Origin: Myxacorys almedinensis A
GTDB lineage: Bacteria > Cyanobacteriota > Cyanobacteriia > Leptolyngbyales > Leptolyngbyaceae
NCBI RefSeq assembly: GCF_010091945.1
Contig: NZ_WVIE01000001.1
Span: 248,001 to 312,000, forward strand
Direction: 5' to 3'
Length of the DNA stretch: 64,000 bases
Shown piece by piece: positions 28,101-36,400 of this stretch (within the stretch, counting starts at the first letter, position 1; each line of letters begins with the position of its first letter). Made by a program: the position numbers and the translations under genes. A model generated the notes under the pieces. That model did not search any database. It saw nothing but the letters and a program-made list of their open reading frames with translations, and was not told the origin of the DNA.

Positions 28101-29819
28101 ATTAGCACAGAGCGCTTTTTTCGAGCCACAGAGACGCTCAATACCGGAGCAAGCATCGCCACAGACGGATCATTCAGCAGCGGCTCAATTGAGATTCGGC
28201 ATGGCGGCGGCGCTTTAGGCATTCCTTTTACTGTGAGTGAGCCGCACCCTGTTAACGGAACCGCAGGCTATCTGAGTGCCGGAACTGATAATCAGATTCT
28301 GCAAGGGTCGTTTTCCAACTCCTACATTCAAGGTATGCCCCCAAATGATATTCGGTTGATCACAACCCCCGCCCCGCCACAACCGTTGCCTCCCGTTCCA
28401 CCCGTCCCCGCTCCAATCCCCACTCAGCCGTTGTTACCGAATATTTCCAACAGCAATAACAATGATCCAAAAATCGCTCTCAAACCTGTTGAAACTCGTT
28501 CTTACTTCAACGAGACCAATGTAAACGTAGAAAACATTGATATTAATTTTACCAATGAGTTTCGAGATTACTTAGGAGTTGGTGAGGATACTGCTAATGT
28601 AACGGTTGAGCAAGCACAAGCGATCGCAGCAACGATTGAACAAGAAACTGGAACGAGACCCGCTTTTATATATGTCAATTTCGTACCTAGCATCGCTAAG
28701 TTAGAGCAACAATCATTAGATCAACAATCGGCATCATTGCGGCAGCCATCTCAACAAGAGGATGTCTTAGAATTAATTTTGATCACTGCAAAAGGCAATC
28801 CAGTTCGCAAAGTTGTTTACAATGCAACGCGAGAATCGATGTTAACAGAAACGCGAGCCTTTTTAGCAGGCGTGACCGATCGAACCAGTGATGAATACTT
28901 TAAACCCGCACAAGCACTTTATAAATCGCTGATCAGCCCCCTTGAAGCCGATCTGAAGGCAAATCAGATCAATACTCTGGTGTTTTTGATGGAGAGCAAA
29001 CTGCGATCGCTGCCGCTTGCCGCATTGCACGACGGGCAGCGCTTCTTAATCGAAACTTATAGTGTTGGGCTGATGCCAAGCCTTAGCCTCACCGACACCC
29101 GCTACACCAATATCAAAAACAGCAAACTCCTAGCGATGGGCGCATCAACGTTTGAAGATTTGAATGCACTGCCTGCGGTTCCGGTAGAGCTATCGCTTAT
29201 TACAAAAAATTGGCAGGGAAGTCGATCGCTGCTCAACGAGACGTTTACCGTGGATAACTTTATCGCTCAACGCCGCCAACAGCCTTACGGAATTCTTCAT
29301 CTTGCAACCCACAGCGAATTTAAACCCGGCGCGCCAGAGAACTCTTATATCCAATTTTGGAATCGCCCGCTAAAACTCAATCAAATCCGAGAGCTAGAAC
29401 TGAATAACCCTCCCGTTGAACTGCTTGTCCTCAGTGCTTGTAAAACCGCGATCGGGGATGAACAAGCAGAATTAGGATTCGCTGGATTGGCGGCGCAATC
29501 GGGAGTCAAAACTGCCCTTGCCAGCCTGTGGTATGTCAGCGATGAAGGAACCTTGGCGCTGATGAGTGAGTTTTATGATCGGCTCAGCGATCGCACCGTC
29601 AAAATTAAAGCCGAAGCGCTCCGCCAATCCCAGATTGCCATGGCAACAAGCAAGATAGCGATCGTGGAGGGTCAACTTGTGAAAAATCGCCTGCACCCAT
29701 CACCCCTGTCAGAGCAATCCCCAATGCAAGCTATCTCACCTGACTTGGCATTGCCAGAAAGTGACTTGTCTCACCCCTATTATTGGGCAGCCTTCACGCT
29801 AGTCGGAAATCCTTGGTAG
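25200..29819 (+). CDS. Secreted filamentous-hemagglutinin-type protein with C-terminal CHAT protease domain
   Basis: 1539 residues. A signal peptide (about 1-26, ending SNAQ) is followed by the two-partner-secretion domain at about 27-155, with conserved NSNLFLMNPAGIVFGSGAQL. A long Gly/Ser/Thr-rich region of imperfect beta-helix repeats runs to about 1050, then a proline-rich linker (about 1056-1078). The last 400 residues include a CHAT domain, a caspase-like cysteine protease fold, with catalytic-type H1371 in HLATHSEF and C1414 in LSACKTA. Such proteins normally need a TpsB/Omp85-type exporter, which is not in this window. It lies alone, divergent from the DUF389 operon. A self-processing or kin-interaction role is inference. 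Confidence 0.93.
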   Translation: MKCTVSQILLRSLLLTLWFARPSNAQLITPAPDGTGTIASPQGNRIDITGGQLSSDGNNLFHSFTQLGLDPHQIANFLSHPSIQNILGRVTGGEVSTIDGVLQVTGGNSNLFLMNPAGIVFGSGAQLNVPASFTAVTANEIRFSNGKTFSSNTSFSNGNNYSELNGNPNLFSFTSVQPGAIVNAADLAVSSGQTLALLGGTVLSSGHLSAPDGQIVVAAVPGQSTVRLSQIGSPLSLEFTPIGAEPASGDPLSEAMSLPQLLTGGTLASATGTQVNADGTVTLIGSGSAIASGDLVAKAVRSRHALLSATRDLTLVESQLYTTGNLELLADRSVVVRDSVAHPFVARSGGDLTIRGDQGIDILALNHLEQTPFESGGRLSLVSDGVVSGDAHFRSGNGFSIRDRSNNPGTFLSYYDPIVIADGDVILGNYEGTSLKIEASGKIEIGDVNITGADTSLCPECSDPDADFLSTNLALILRAGSDYTAIAPETYQSFGSPTPEPEVFPPTSSTIKVGHISGSAPNLHVILQGQAGVTTKNITTQGGNVVAQSTQGNVTASVIDTQSPAEGGAIAITAKAIQIGELAYGSAGSQTNSGNLTLTASGEIALSSSFLTAPSGLPTLTARGAETILNGGAVTIEGGISTSGGLLDIVATGALNVNGSLDTSGAAVTLRGDQVTVSGSVDTSSGSLKVESAGLLTLMGTFRTQSGDLWLKGNTIDTASALLSTEGEVSGGAIKLEGLGDIATGILSFGITDVFTRSLGAKGQALEINTSGIVNINGSINNNGADIRIGNASANNQTIPNRVILNANEINTEGGNFYVRSIGDLKVSNAIATQGGTIDLQANTISSNDLNSSSVNRGFGNAGGAITLTSVGDLYSDRITTSTDNRSFSGGAISLTSQTGAIAAGDLIAFGGSGGDISVKAITSITLGKLDTSGRFANAGNVFIDPQYDIEVASIDARGARAGGNVWISTERFFRATETLNTGASIATDGSFSSGSIEIRHGGGALGIPFTVSEPHPVNGTAGYLSAGTDNQILQGSFSNSYIQGMPPNDIRLITTPAPPQPLPPVPPVPAPIPTQPLLPNISNSNNNDPKIALKPVETRSYFNETNVNVENIDINFTNEFRDYLGVGEDTANVTVEQAQAIAATIEQETGTRPAFIYVNFVPSIAKLEQQSLDQQSASLRQPSQQEDVLELILITAKGNPVRKVVYNATRESMLTETRAFLAGVTDRTSDEYFKPAQALYKSLISPLEADLKANQINTLVFLMESKLRSLPLAALHDGQRFLIETYSVGLMPSLSLTDTRYTNIKNSKLLAMGASTFEDLNALPAVPVELSLITKNWQGSRSLLNETFTVDNFIAQRRQQPYGILHLATHSEFKPGAPENSYIQFWNRPLKLNQIRELELNNPPVELLVLSACKTAIGDEQAELGFAGLAAQSGVKTALASLWYVSDEGTLALMSEFYDRLSDRTVKIKAEALRQSQIAMATSKIAIVEGQLVKNRLHPSPLSEQSPMQAISPDLALPESDLSHPYYWAAFTLVGNPW

Positions 29820-29909
29820 GAGAGTTGATCCGAAAATGTTACGGCGGAGTCGGTGAGCCATCTCGGCAGATACGGTTGACCACCCTTGCTTTCTACTCAG
29901 TGCCAACCC

Positions 29910-31046
29910 TTATGATGTGACAGAAGTTGGGGTGACCGAGGGTGAAACGACAGAGGTTGAATCGCTAGCCGTTTGGATGCGATCGCCAGTGCTGACATCA
30001 AACCAATGAATCGACTCAGGCGGAAATGCTAGCCGAACGGTGCTATCGATCGCTAAGCGATGTTCGATGCCGACAATGGCGCGAACCGTAATCGGCTCCC
30101 CTTGACCTTGAATTCTGACACTCACAAGATTATGCATTCCCAAGTTTTCGATCAGGAAAACCTGACCATCTAGAGCAGGCTCATGATCAGACTGTGCCAA
30201 ATGCACATGCTCTGGGCGAATCCCCAGCGTGATTTCCGTGGGCATATTAGCGCCCCTAGGCAGCGGAATCGGGTGATTGCCTACGATCGCTCGTCTTGAC
30301 TCACAGGGAACCTGCAAGAAATTCATCTGCGGACTGCCAATAAATCCGGCGACAAATCGATTCGCAGGCTCCATGTAGATTCGTTCTGGGGCATCTAGCT
30401 GCTGTAGATAGCCATTGTTGAGCACCGCAACCCTCGTAGAGAGCGTCATTGCCTCAGTTTGGTCGTGGGTGACATAAACGACGGGGGTATTTTGCGTACC
30501 AAATAGCTGTTTCAACTCTGCCCGGACGTGCTCTCGCAAGAGCGCATCTAAGTTACTCAGCGGCTCATCAAGCAAGAAGACATCCGGGCGGCGCACCAGT
30601 GTTCTGGCAACGGCAACCCGTTGGCGCTGACCTCCAGAAAGCTGACCGGGCTTGCGATCCATCAGATCATGCAAGCCTAAGAAATCAGTCACATCCTGAA
30701 TTCGGGTTTGAATTTCACCACTGGGTGTTTTGCGGAGTTTTAGCCCAGAGGCGATGTTCTCTCGCACCGTCATGTGAGGGTAGAGGGCGTAGCTCTGAAA
30801 CACCATGGCAATGTTGCGATCGCCAGGACTCAATCGACTCACATCTTTACCGTTAATCAAGACCTGCCCGCTCGTGGGTTGTTCGAGTCCGGCAATCAAT
30901 CGCAAGATAGTCGATTTACCACACCCAGAAGGCCCTAACAGCGTCAAAAACTCCCCGGAACCCACGCTAAGACTAACATTTTTAACAGGAACGACTTTAG
31001 CGTTAAATTGCTTACGGAGATCGACGAGTTCAAGTTTCTTATCCAT
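29910..31046 (-). CDS. Sugar-type ABC transporter ATP-binding protein (MalK/UgpC family)
   Basis: 378 residues, the usual length for a CUT1 importer ATPase. Walker A GPSGCGKST is near residue 38, Q-loop VFQSYALYPHMT, ABC signature LSGGQRQRVAVARTL, Walker B VFLLDEPLSNLD and H-loop YVTHDQTEAM. The C-terminal 140 residues form the OB-type regulatory domain (TLGIRPEHVHL). It powers import with the two permeases and the binding protein encoded just upstream. A 13-base tandem repeat fills the 80-base gap to the permease gene. The substrate cannot be read from sequence; maltose/trehalose, glycerol-3-phosphate or a glucosylglycerol-like osmolyte are all possible for this family. Confidence 0.93.
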   Translation of the reverse strand: MDKKLELVDLRKQFNAKVVPVKNVSLSVGSGEFLTLLGPSGCGKSTILRLIAGLEQPTSGQVLINGKDVSRLSPGDRNIAMVFQSYALYPHMTVRENIASGLKLRKTPSGEIQTRIQDVTDFLGLHDLMDRKPGQLSGGQRQRVAVARTLVRRPDVFLLDEPLSNLDALLREHVRAELKQLFGTQNTPVVYVTHDQTEAMTLSTRVAVLNNGYLQQLDAPERIYMEPANRFVAGFIGSPQMNFLQVPCESRRAIVGNHPIPLPRGANMPTEITLGIRPEHVHLAQSDHEPALDGQVFLIENLGMHNLVSVRIQGQGEPITVRAIVGIEHRLAIDSTVRLAFPPESIHWFDVSTGDRIQTASDSTSVVSPSVTPTSVTS

Positions 31047-31069
31047 GATGCTAACGAGTGAAACAATAA

Positions 31070-31105
31070 ATCGGGAAATTACATCGGGAAATTACATCGG
31101 GAAAT
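31070..31105. repeat. 13-base tandem repeat between permease and ATPase genes
   Basis: ATCGGGAAATTAC is present at 31070-31082 and 31083-31095, with a partial third copy from 31096. It lies between the MalG-like and ATPase genes and could affect the mRNA or expression balance of the ATPase. That role is inference. Confidence 0.6.
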
Positions 31106-31128
31106 CGGCAAATAAATAGCGAACCTAT

Positions 31129-32007
31129 CTAGCCTTTAACGGCTCCTGAAGTCAGACCTTGCACGATCCGGCGTTGGAAAAACAACACCAGCAACACAAG
31201 GGGGATGGTGCCTAGCACTGTAGCTGCTGCGATCGGTCCGAAGGGAATCTCGAATGGGGAAGCGCCACCAAGCTGTGCCCCTGCGACTGGAACCGTTTTC
31301 AGGTCTTCGCGAGTAATGAAGGTGAGGGCAAAAATAAACTCATTCCAGGCAGAAATGAAAGTAAGAATTCCGGTCGTAGCTAACGCTGGAATCGTCATCG
31401 GCAAGACAATATCGAGCAACATGCGAGGAGTGCTATATCCATCAACTCTAGCCGCATCCTCTAAATCTTTTGGAAGTTGCTGAAAGAAACTCCGCATGAC
31501 TAAAATTGTCAACGGTAAGTTGATTGCTGTATAAGGAATAATCAGCGACAAATAGTTATTGCCCAGGTTAAAGTAACGCACAATATCGAGCAATCCTAGA
31601 AACAATAGGATGGGCGGAAATAGCGTCACAATTAGAACAGCAGCCAGCATGATGCGTTCCCCTTGAAGTTTGAGCCGAGCCAAGGCATAGGCAGCAGGCG
31701 CACCAATCCCCAAGGCTAGCACCGTTGAGGCAAGCGAAACCAAAAAACTATTAAAAATGTAGTTGAAAAATGGGCGTCGCTCAAACAGCTTTTGGTATTG
31801 ATCTAAGGTGAGTTGATCGGGTCTGGGAAAATAGACATTGGGAATTTCTGCGATCGCAGCATCGGTTTTAAACGAGGTCAGCAGTTGCCACAAAATGGGT
31901 GCCAAACAAAACAGAACGGTCAGAACCACCGCCACCGGCAACACAATGCGCCGAACGCCGTGCTGATGAGCGCTCCTCGGTTGAGATTCTGGAACGGTTG
32001 TTGTCAT
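31129..32007 (-). CDS. Sugar ABC transporter permease (MalG family)
   Basis: 292 residues with six membrane helices and the ABC permease EAA loop EDAARVDGYSTPRMLLDIVLPMTIPAL near residue 200, where it contacts the ATPase. The first helix begins after a 25-residue cytoplasmic tail. MalG-like permeases pair with MalF-like ones. Its start lies 2 bases from the stop of the MalF-like gene. Confidence 0.93.
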   Translation of the reverse strand: MTTTVPESQPRSAHQHGVRRIVLPVAVVLTVLFCLAPILWQLLTSFKTDAAIAEIPNVYFPRPDQLTLDQYQKLFERRPFFNYIFNSFLVSLASTVLALGIGAPAAYALARLKLQGERIMLAAVLIVTLFPPILLFLGLLDIVRYFNLGNNYLSLIIPYTAINLPLTILVMRSFFQQLPKDLEDAARVDGYSTPRMLLDIVLPMTIPALATTGILTFISAWNEFIFALTFITREDLKTVPVAGAQLGGASPFEIPFGPIAAATVLGTIPLVLLVLFFQRRIVQGLTSGAVKG

Positions 32008-32009
32008 AA

Positions 32010-32915
32010 TTACACGGCTCCTGAAGCACGTTTTCTAGACCGATTGAGAAAAAAGGTTGCGATCGCAACTACTAACACCAGCAATAGAAACGTCACGACC
32101 ACCAACGCCGCGCCATAGCCAAAATCGAGGTATCGCATCACGGTTGAGTAAATGTAGAGCGAGACGGTTTCGGTGCCGCCGCCCGGTCCGCCCCCGGTCA
32201 TCACAGAGATCAGATCGAAGATGCCAAAGGCTTGAGCCAGACGAAACAGCAGCGCAATCACAATTTGCGGCAGCAGCAGCGGCAGCGTTACCTGGCGAAA
32301 ACTTTGCCAAGGGCTTGCCCCATCAATGGCTTGCGCCTCATACAAGTCACCGGGAATCGATTGCAGACCCGCCAGCAGCAAAATGCTGATAAACGGCGTC
32401 GTTTTCCAGACATCGGCAATGATCACCGAGATCATCGCCAAGGTTGGATCACCCAGCCAATTGATGCCGGTGCTAATCAGCCCTAGCCGCAGCAAAAGGT
32501 CATTGACAACGCCATACTGGTCGTTAAAAATCCATGTCCAGGCGAGGGCAATCAGTGCCGTTGGCAGTGCCCAGGGCAAAATCGCGATCGTTCGCACAAT
32601 CCCCCGCCCCTTAAACGATTGATTGAGCACAAGCGCAATTCCCATCCCCAGCACCAACTCTAGGGAAACGGTCGCCACTGTAAAAATCGTCGTGTTCCAC
32701 AAGGTATTCCAAAACCGCCCATCTTGCGCCATGCGGATGTAGTTACCTAGCCCGTTAAACGCTGGGGTGAGTTGGTTGCCCAAGTTGATGGTAAAAAAAC
32801 TCTGCCAAAACGCTCGCAAAATTGGGTAGGCAAACACCAACGCTAAAACAAGCAATGCTGGAATCGTTAGAAACCAACCTGTGCGCCGTTCTTGGGCGCG
32901 AACATAATCAACCAT
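32010..32915 (-). CDS. Sugar ABC transporter permease (MalF family)
   Basis: 301 residues from the ATG at 32915 (MVDYVRAQERRTGWFLTIPA), four bases downstream of the binding-protein stop codon. A longer frame starting at 33002 would overlap the binding protein by 83 bases and is rejected. Six membrane helices are visible, and the EAA loop (DLYEAQAIDGASPWQSFRQVTLP) is near residue 210. It forms the channel with the MalG-like partner. Confidence 0.92.
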   Translation of the reverse strand: MVDYVRAQERRTGWFLTIPALLVLALVFAYPILRAFWQSFFTINLGNQLTPAFNGLGNYIRMAQDGRFWNTLWNTTIFTVATVSLELVLGMGIALVLNQSFKGRGIVRTIAILPWALPTALIALAWTWIFNDQYGVVNDLLLRLGLISTGINWLGDPTLAMISVIIADVWKTTPFISILLLAGLQSIPGDLYEAQAIDGASPWQSFRQVTLPLLLPQIVIALLFRLAQAFGIFDLISVMTGGGPGGGTETVSLYIYSTVMRYLDFGYGAALVVVTFLLLVLVVAIATFFLNRSRKRASGAV

Positions 32916-32919
32916 TGGT

Positions 32920-34230
32920 TTAGGCTCCCAGTAAAGAACGAGTTTCACGAGCCGCGGCTTGCAGTGCCTCTTCCGAGGAAGTGCGCCCCGAAATGGCAGC
33001 ACTCAGGTAGCGTTGCAGAATATCGGAGGCTTGAGCATATTGAGCAATTTGAGGGCGCAACGCCGGAGTCTGGAGCACTTCTAGCACGAGCGGGAAGTAC
33101 TCATATTTTTTCAACAAATCGGGATCATTGTAGAGCGATCGCAAGCTGGGCAAATATCCGCCCGTCAGCGACGTTTGTTTTTGCACATAGGCACTGGTGA
33201 AAAATTGAATCGCTTTCCAGGCTTCTTCAGGGTGCTGAGTGGTAGACGCAATTCCCCAACCCCAACCGCCCAAGCAGCCTGCGCTAGTTTGATTTGGGGC
33301 ATGCACCATAGGTTTGATGCTAACGTTTCCGCGCACCGGCGACTCTGCTTGGTTTAGCAATTCCCAGGCATAGGGCCAGTTTCGCATAAACACCGTATTG
33401 CCACTTTGAAATAGGCGACGGGCTTCTTCTTCTTGGTAAGTGCTTACCCCGGCGGGCGAAATGCCCTGCTGGATGGTGCTGAGCAAAAAGTTGAGCGCAT
33501 TGATTGCCTCTGGGCGATCTAACCCGACTTCGTTGGTTTCAGGATTAACCCAAAAGCCACCATAGCCCTGAAGCACTTCGGTAAACATAGCAGCCGTGCC
33601 CTCATATTGCCGCCCTTGCCAAACGTAGCCCCACTGCACAGCGTCGTTGGCTTGTTGCACGGTTTTTGCCGCTTGGAGCAAATTGGCAAAGGTTTCGGGC
33701 GGCTGTAGCCCAGCTTGCTGGAGGAGATCCGTGCGGTAGTAGAGCATGCCAACATCGGTGCGCCAGGGCAATCGATACAGTTTGCCTTGATAGCGGCTAG
33801 CTTCAATGTCTCCTGGCAAAAAGGTGGCGAGTTCTGCTTGGGAAACCTGATCGTCTAGGGGGCGCAACCAGCCTGCTGCCGCAAACTTTGCGAGCCAAAC
33901 GACATCCATATTAACCAGATCGTAAGGAGAACTGCCCAGCAAAAACGAAGACGTGTTTAAGTCTTCAACGAGGTTGGTGGCATTGGGAGCCTCGATCATG
34001 TTGAGCCGGATGTTTGGATTGTTGCGCTCAAATTCTGCGATCAGCGGGCGCAGCGTTGGCACCTCTGGTGCATTCATCAAAAACGACAGGACAACGGGCT
34101 GAGATCGCGCTGGTAAAACAATCAGCAGTGCGGTTAAGGCGAAGGCTGCAATTAAACTTAGGACACGAACTAAAAGCGAGGTTCGCCAATATTTAAGAAG
34201 TTTAAATGAATAGTCTTGAACAATTTCCAT
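32920..34230 (-). CDS. Sugar ABC transporter substrate-binding protein
   Basis: 436 residues from ATG 34230; a TTG 13 codons upstream is less likely. A long N-terminal signal or anchor (VLSLIAAFALTALLIVLPARS) ends at an Ala-x-Ser site, and there is no lipobox cysteine, so the protein is free in the periplasm or held by its uncleaved helix. The mature part shows the family-1 binding-protein pattern (PTLRPLIAEFERNNPNIRL, LPWRTDVGMLYYRTDLL, FMRNWPYAWELL). It is first in the operon and determines the imported substrate. Confidence 0.92.
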   Translation of the reverse strand: MEIVQDYSFKLLKYWRTSLLVRVLSLIAAFALTALLIVLPARSQPVVLSFLMNAPEVPTLRPLIAEFERNNPNIRLNMIEAPNATNLVEDLNTSSFLLGSSPYDLVNMDVVWLAKFAAAGWLRPLDDQVSQAELATFLPGDIEASRYQGKLYRLPWRTDVGMLYYRTDLLQQAGLQPPETFANLLQAAKTVQQANDAVQWGYVWQGRQYEGTAAMFTEVLQGYGGFWVNPETNEVGLDRPEAINALNFLLSTIQQGISPAGVSTYQEEEARRLFQSGNTVFMRNWPYAWELLNQAESPVRGNVSIKPMVHAPNQTSAGCLGGWGWGIASTTQHPEEAWKAIQFFTSAYVQKQTSLTGGYLPSLRSLYNDPDLLKKYEYFPLVLEVLQTPALRPQIAQYAQASDILQRYLSAAISGRTSSEEALQAAARETRSLLGA

Positions 34231-34635
34231 GGGGGTTTGATCGTCAAGCGATCGCAAGTTGCAGGACAAAACAAATGCAAATTGCAGAAACGCGAATTTT
34301 CAAGCGATCGCGCTCTTCTACATCAGATAGAAACCGTGCTAATCATAATACCTAATGAGGAATTTTATCGGAAATCAGCCGTTTGTAAGCTCTCCGCTTT
34401 TGAAAGGGAGGGTTAATACTTTTCAACCTAAACGGTTTGATCCCTGACCCTCATCTTCTTTAAGAGGGATTAAATGAGAACAAATATTAAGTTAAATAAA
34501 GAAGTTTAAGGGTCTATCAAGGCTGAAATGAGAAACTAGGAGCCGATGGGTGGAGAGTGGATGGGTAGGTCAGGAATCCAGTCCATCTCCCCCTCTCCCC
34601 GTCTCCTCAAAGAGGTCAGTTGCCAATACTAGAGT
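34231..34635. other. Intergenic region upstream of the ABC importer operon
   Basis: About 400 bases that should hold the importer promoter near 34230-34330. A pyrimidine-rich stretch (34585-34610) and a weak hairpin (CCCTC/GAGGG near 34450-34470) are visible. No gene or RNA is supported. Confidence 0.4.
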
Positions 34636-35367
34636 TTATCGAACAGGCGCAGAGGGCTGGACAACACAGGGATTTTTATCACACTGCAATTGGTAGAGTT
34701 TCTGCACATACGGCTCTTGCCAACTGAGCGGCACTTCCAGGAGTGACAGAGTTCCAGTAAAACCTTGCCCAATAAATAGCAACAGTGCAAACGTGTTAAG
34801 CACAATATGAATCGTTCGCCAACGATTCGTGCGATCGCTATAAATATCTTTCAAAACAGACAACGAAAAAATAAGCAGCAGCGCGGCAGCCATCCCATAG
34901 TAGTAATGGGAAATGTACCACTGAGCGGTTTTACGATAAATGCCATCTTGGCAGCCCAAAATGACTAACGCCATGCCGCTAAGCGTTGCAAAAACTGCCC
35001 GCCAAAGCCGTTTTTTCGCCCGATAAAGCAACGCAAAAGATGCGATCGCGGCTATAAACATAGCGACAACAAAACTCACTTGAAACGGGGTTTGGTTCCA
35101 AGCTTGAGTCTCTACCCAATGGCTAGTGAGATCAAATCCAAGGGCTAGCAAAACCGCCCCAACCACGGCTCCGGTGAGCCAACGCCCAAGCTCGACATGC
35201 TCGTGCCCAACTACGGGTGAAATTTTGCTTTTACCTGTGTCAGCCGTTTGCAGTCGTCTCTGTCTCACCTGAAAAGCCCGGTGAACGACAATCCCAAGGA
35301 GTGGAAAAACCACAACAACTGCAAACACGGGATGGAGCAGCAGTAGCAGATCTTTACTCATGATCAC
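34636..35367 (-). CDS. DUF4079 family membrane protein
   Basis: 243 residues with about six hydrophobic segments. The first (LLLLLHPVFAVVVVFPLLGIVV) contains a His, and other His residues sit at helix ends (HSH-type positions such as SHYYYG and IHIVLN), as in the b561-like DUF4079 family. This suggests heme binding, but the ligand set is not proven. ATG at 35367 or 35361 is possible. It lies downstream of the DM13 gene on the same strand, so a shared periplasmic redox role is plausible. Confidence 0.8.
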   Translation of the reverse strand: MIMSKDLLLLLHPVFAVVVVFPLLGIVVHRAFQVRQRRLQTADTGKSKISPVVGHEHVELGRWLTGAVVGAVLLALGFDLTSHWVETQAWNQTPFQVSFVVAMFIAAIASFALLYRAKKRLWRAVFATLSGMALVILGCQDGIYRKTAQWYISHYYYGMAAALLLIFSLSVLKDIYSDRTNRWRTIHIVLNTFALLLFIGQGFTGTLSLLEVPLSWQEPYVQKLYQLQCDKNPCVVQPSAPVR

Positions 35368-35572
35368 CTCTAAAGCACATGTGATAGTAACACGGTAGCG
35401 ATAAGTTAATTAGCATCGGAGCAGACCCAATAAGAAATAGATCCGACAAAAGAGCGTTAACAATGGATAAAAAACGGATGAAACAGATCCGGTATAGATA
35501 AAAATCAGTTTTTTCAGATTTTCCGCTTTCATCTCTGCTCCATCCGTGACTCAGTTTGCGGTCAAAATCACG

Positions 35573-36079
35573 TTACCTTAGTGATGCATAGCCAAAGGTG
35601 GCATTTGCCATGCGGCACCAGATGCCGACAGATCGAAACTTGCTCACATCAACGGCAGCAGGAATCGGATATCGCTGCTCTCCGTTTACCTTTTCTAGCT
35701 TGCCCAGGTTGACGTAGCTCGTCGGGTCTTGATACTGTGCGGGCGGCTGTGTAGCCGGATCAAGCACAACGTGCAAATCCGGTCCTGGGTCGGTTTTGAA
35801 GGCGCTATCTAACACAAGATAGCGTTTGCCATTGTCCACCACAATTCGAGCCATGCCAGAGGTGGGATGCTCTGCTGAGACAAAGGTTCCGCTGGCTGCA
35901 ATGTTTTGAGCAACGGCTTGGATTGGGATAGACGCGATCGCAGCATCAGAACGAGTTTGGCTGACGTACTGTTGCCCACTGGTGATCGGTTGCAGGGCTT
36001 GAGCCGCCAGCGGAAGCGATAGCGCGATCGCAGAGAAAAGAGCAAACGAAACGGGGGACTTAAAGTTCATAAAATTCAT
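35573..36079 (-). CDS. Exported DM13 domain protein
   Basis: 168 residues with a signal peptide (FALFSAIALSLPLAAQALQ) and a single DM13 domain over about 60-168: GTFVSAEHPTSGMARIVVDN, then LVLDSAFKTDPGPDLHVVLD and the terminal SVGIWCRMANATFGYASL with its conserved Cys. DM13 domains are proposed to be redox-active through this cysteine. It is transcribed away from the glycosyltransferase gene and toward the DUF4079 membrane protein 205 bases downstream. Confidence 0.9.
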   Translation of the reverse strand: MNFMNFKSPVSFALFSAIALSLPLAAQALQPITSGQQYVSQTRSDAAIASIPIQAVAQNIAASGTFVSAEHPTSGMARIVVDNGKRYLVLDSAFKTDPGPDLHVVLDPATQPPAQYQDPTSYVNLGKLEKVNGEQRYPIPAAVDVSKFRSVGIWCRMANATFGYASLR

Positions 36080-36400
36080 GCTGTTTTACCTGAAAGAAGT
36101 CTAGGGTTGGGAGTTTTGGAGAGCGGTCTCTAAACGCTAGATACATCTTGGCAGGAGGAATTGAATTCAGAATGAGATTTCTCTGAGAATTTTGATACAG
36201 TTTGATGAGAAATTTCTCCCACCAAAATATCAGGATATGCCTCAATTTCCACTATCTGAGAATGAGTTGAGCAGATTTTCAGGTGATTTTCATCTTTTTC
36301 ATCAATGCTAAAGAAACCATTGAGCCTCTGGTTCGCGTATTGTCTTCTGACGGCTTAACACCGCAGGCTTGACCGATCTAGCACCTAGTTTTGAGAACCC
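36080..36400. other. Divergent promoter region between DM13 and the glycosyltransferase gene
   Basis: About 320 AT-rich bases without a gene. It should carry divergent promoters for the DM13 gene (minus) and the glycosyltransferase gene (plus). I see no clear operator palindrome. Confidence 0.4.

Noticed and set aside
27650-28222. 190-residue minus-strand frame within the CHAT protein gene
   Set aside because: Shadow of the repetitive Gly/Ser-rich coding strand; no start signal or family match.
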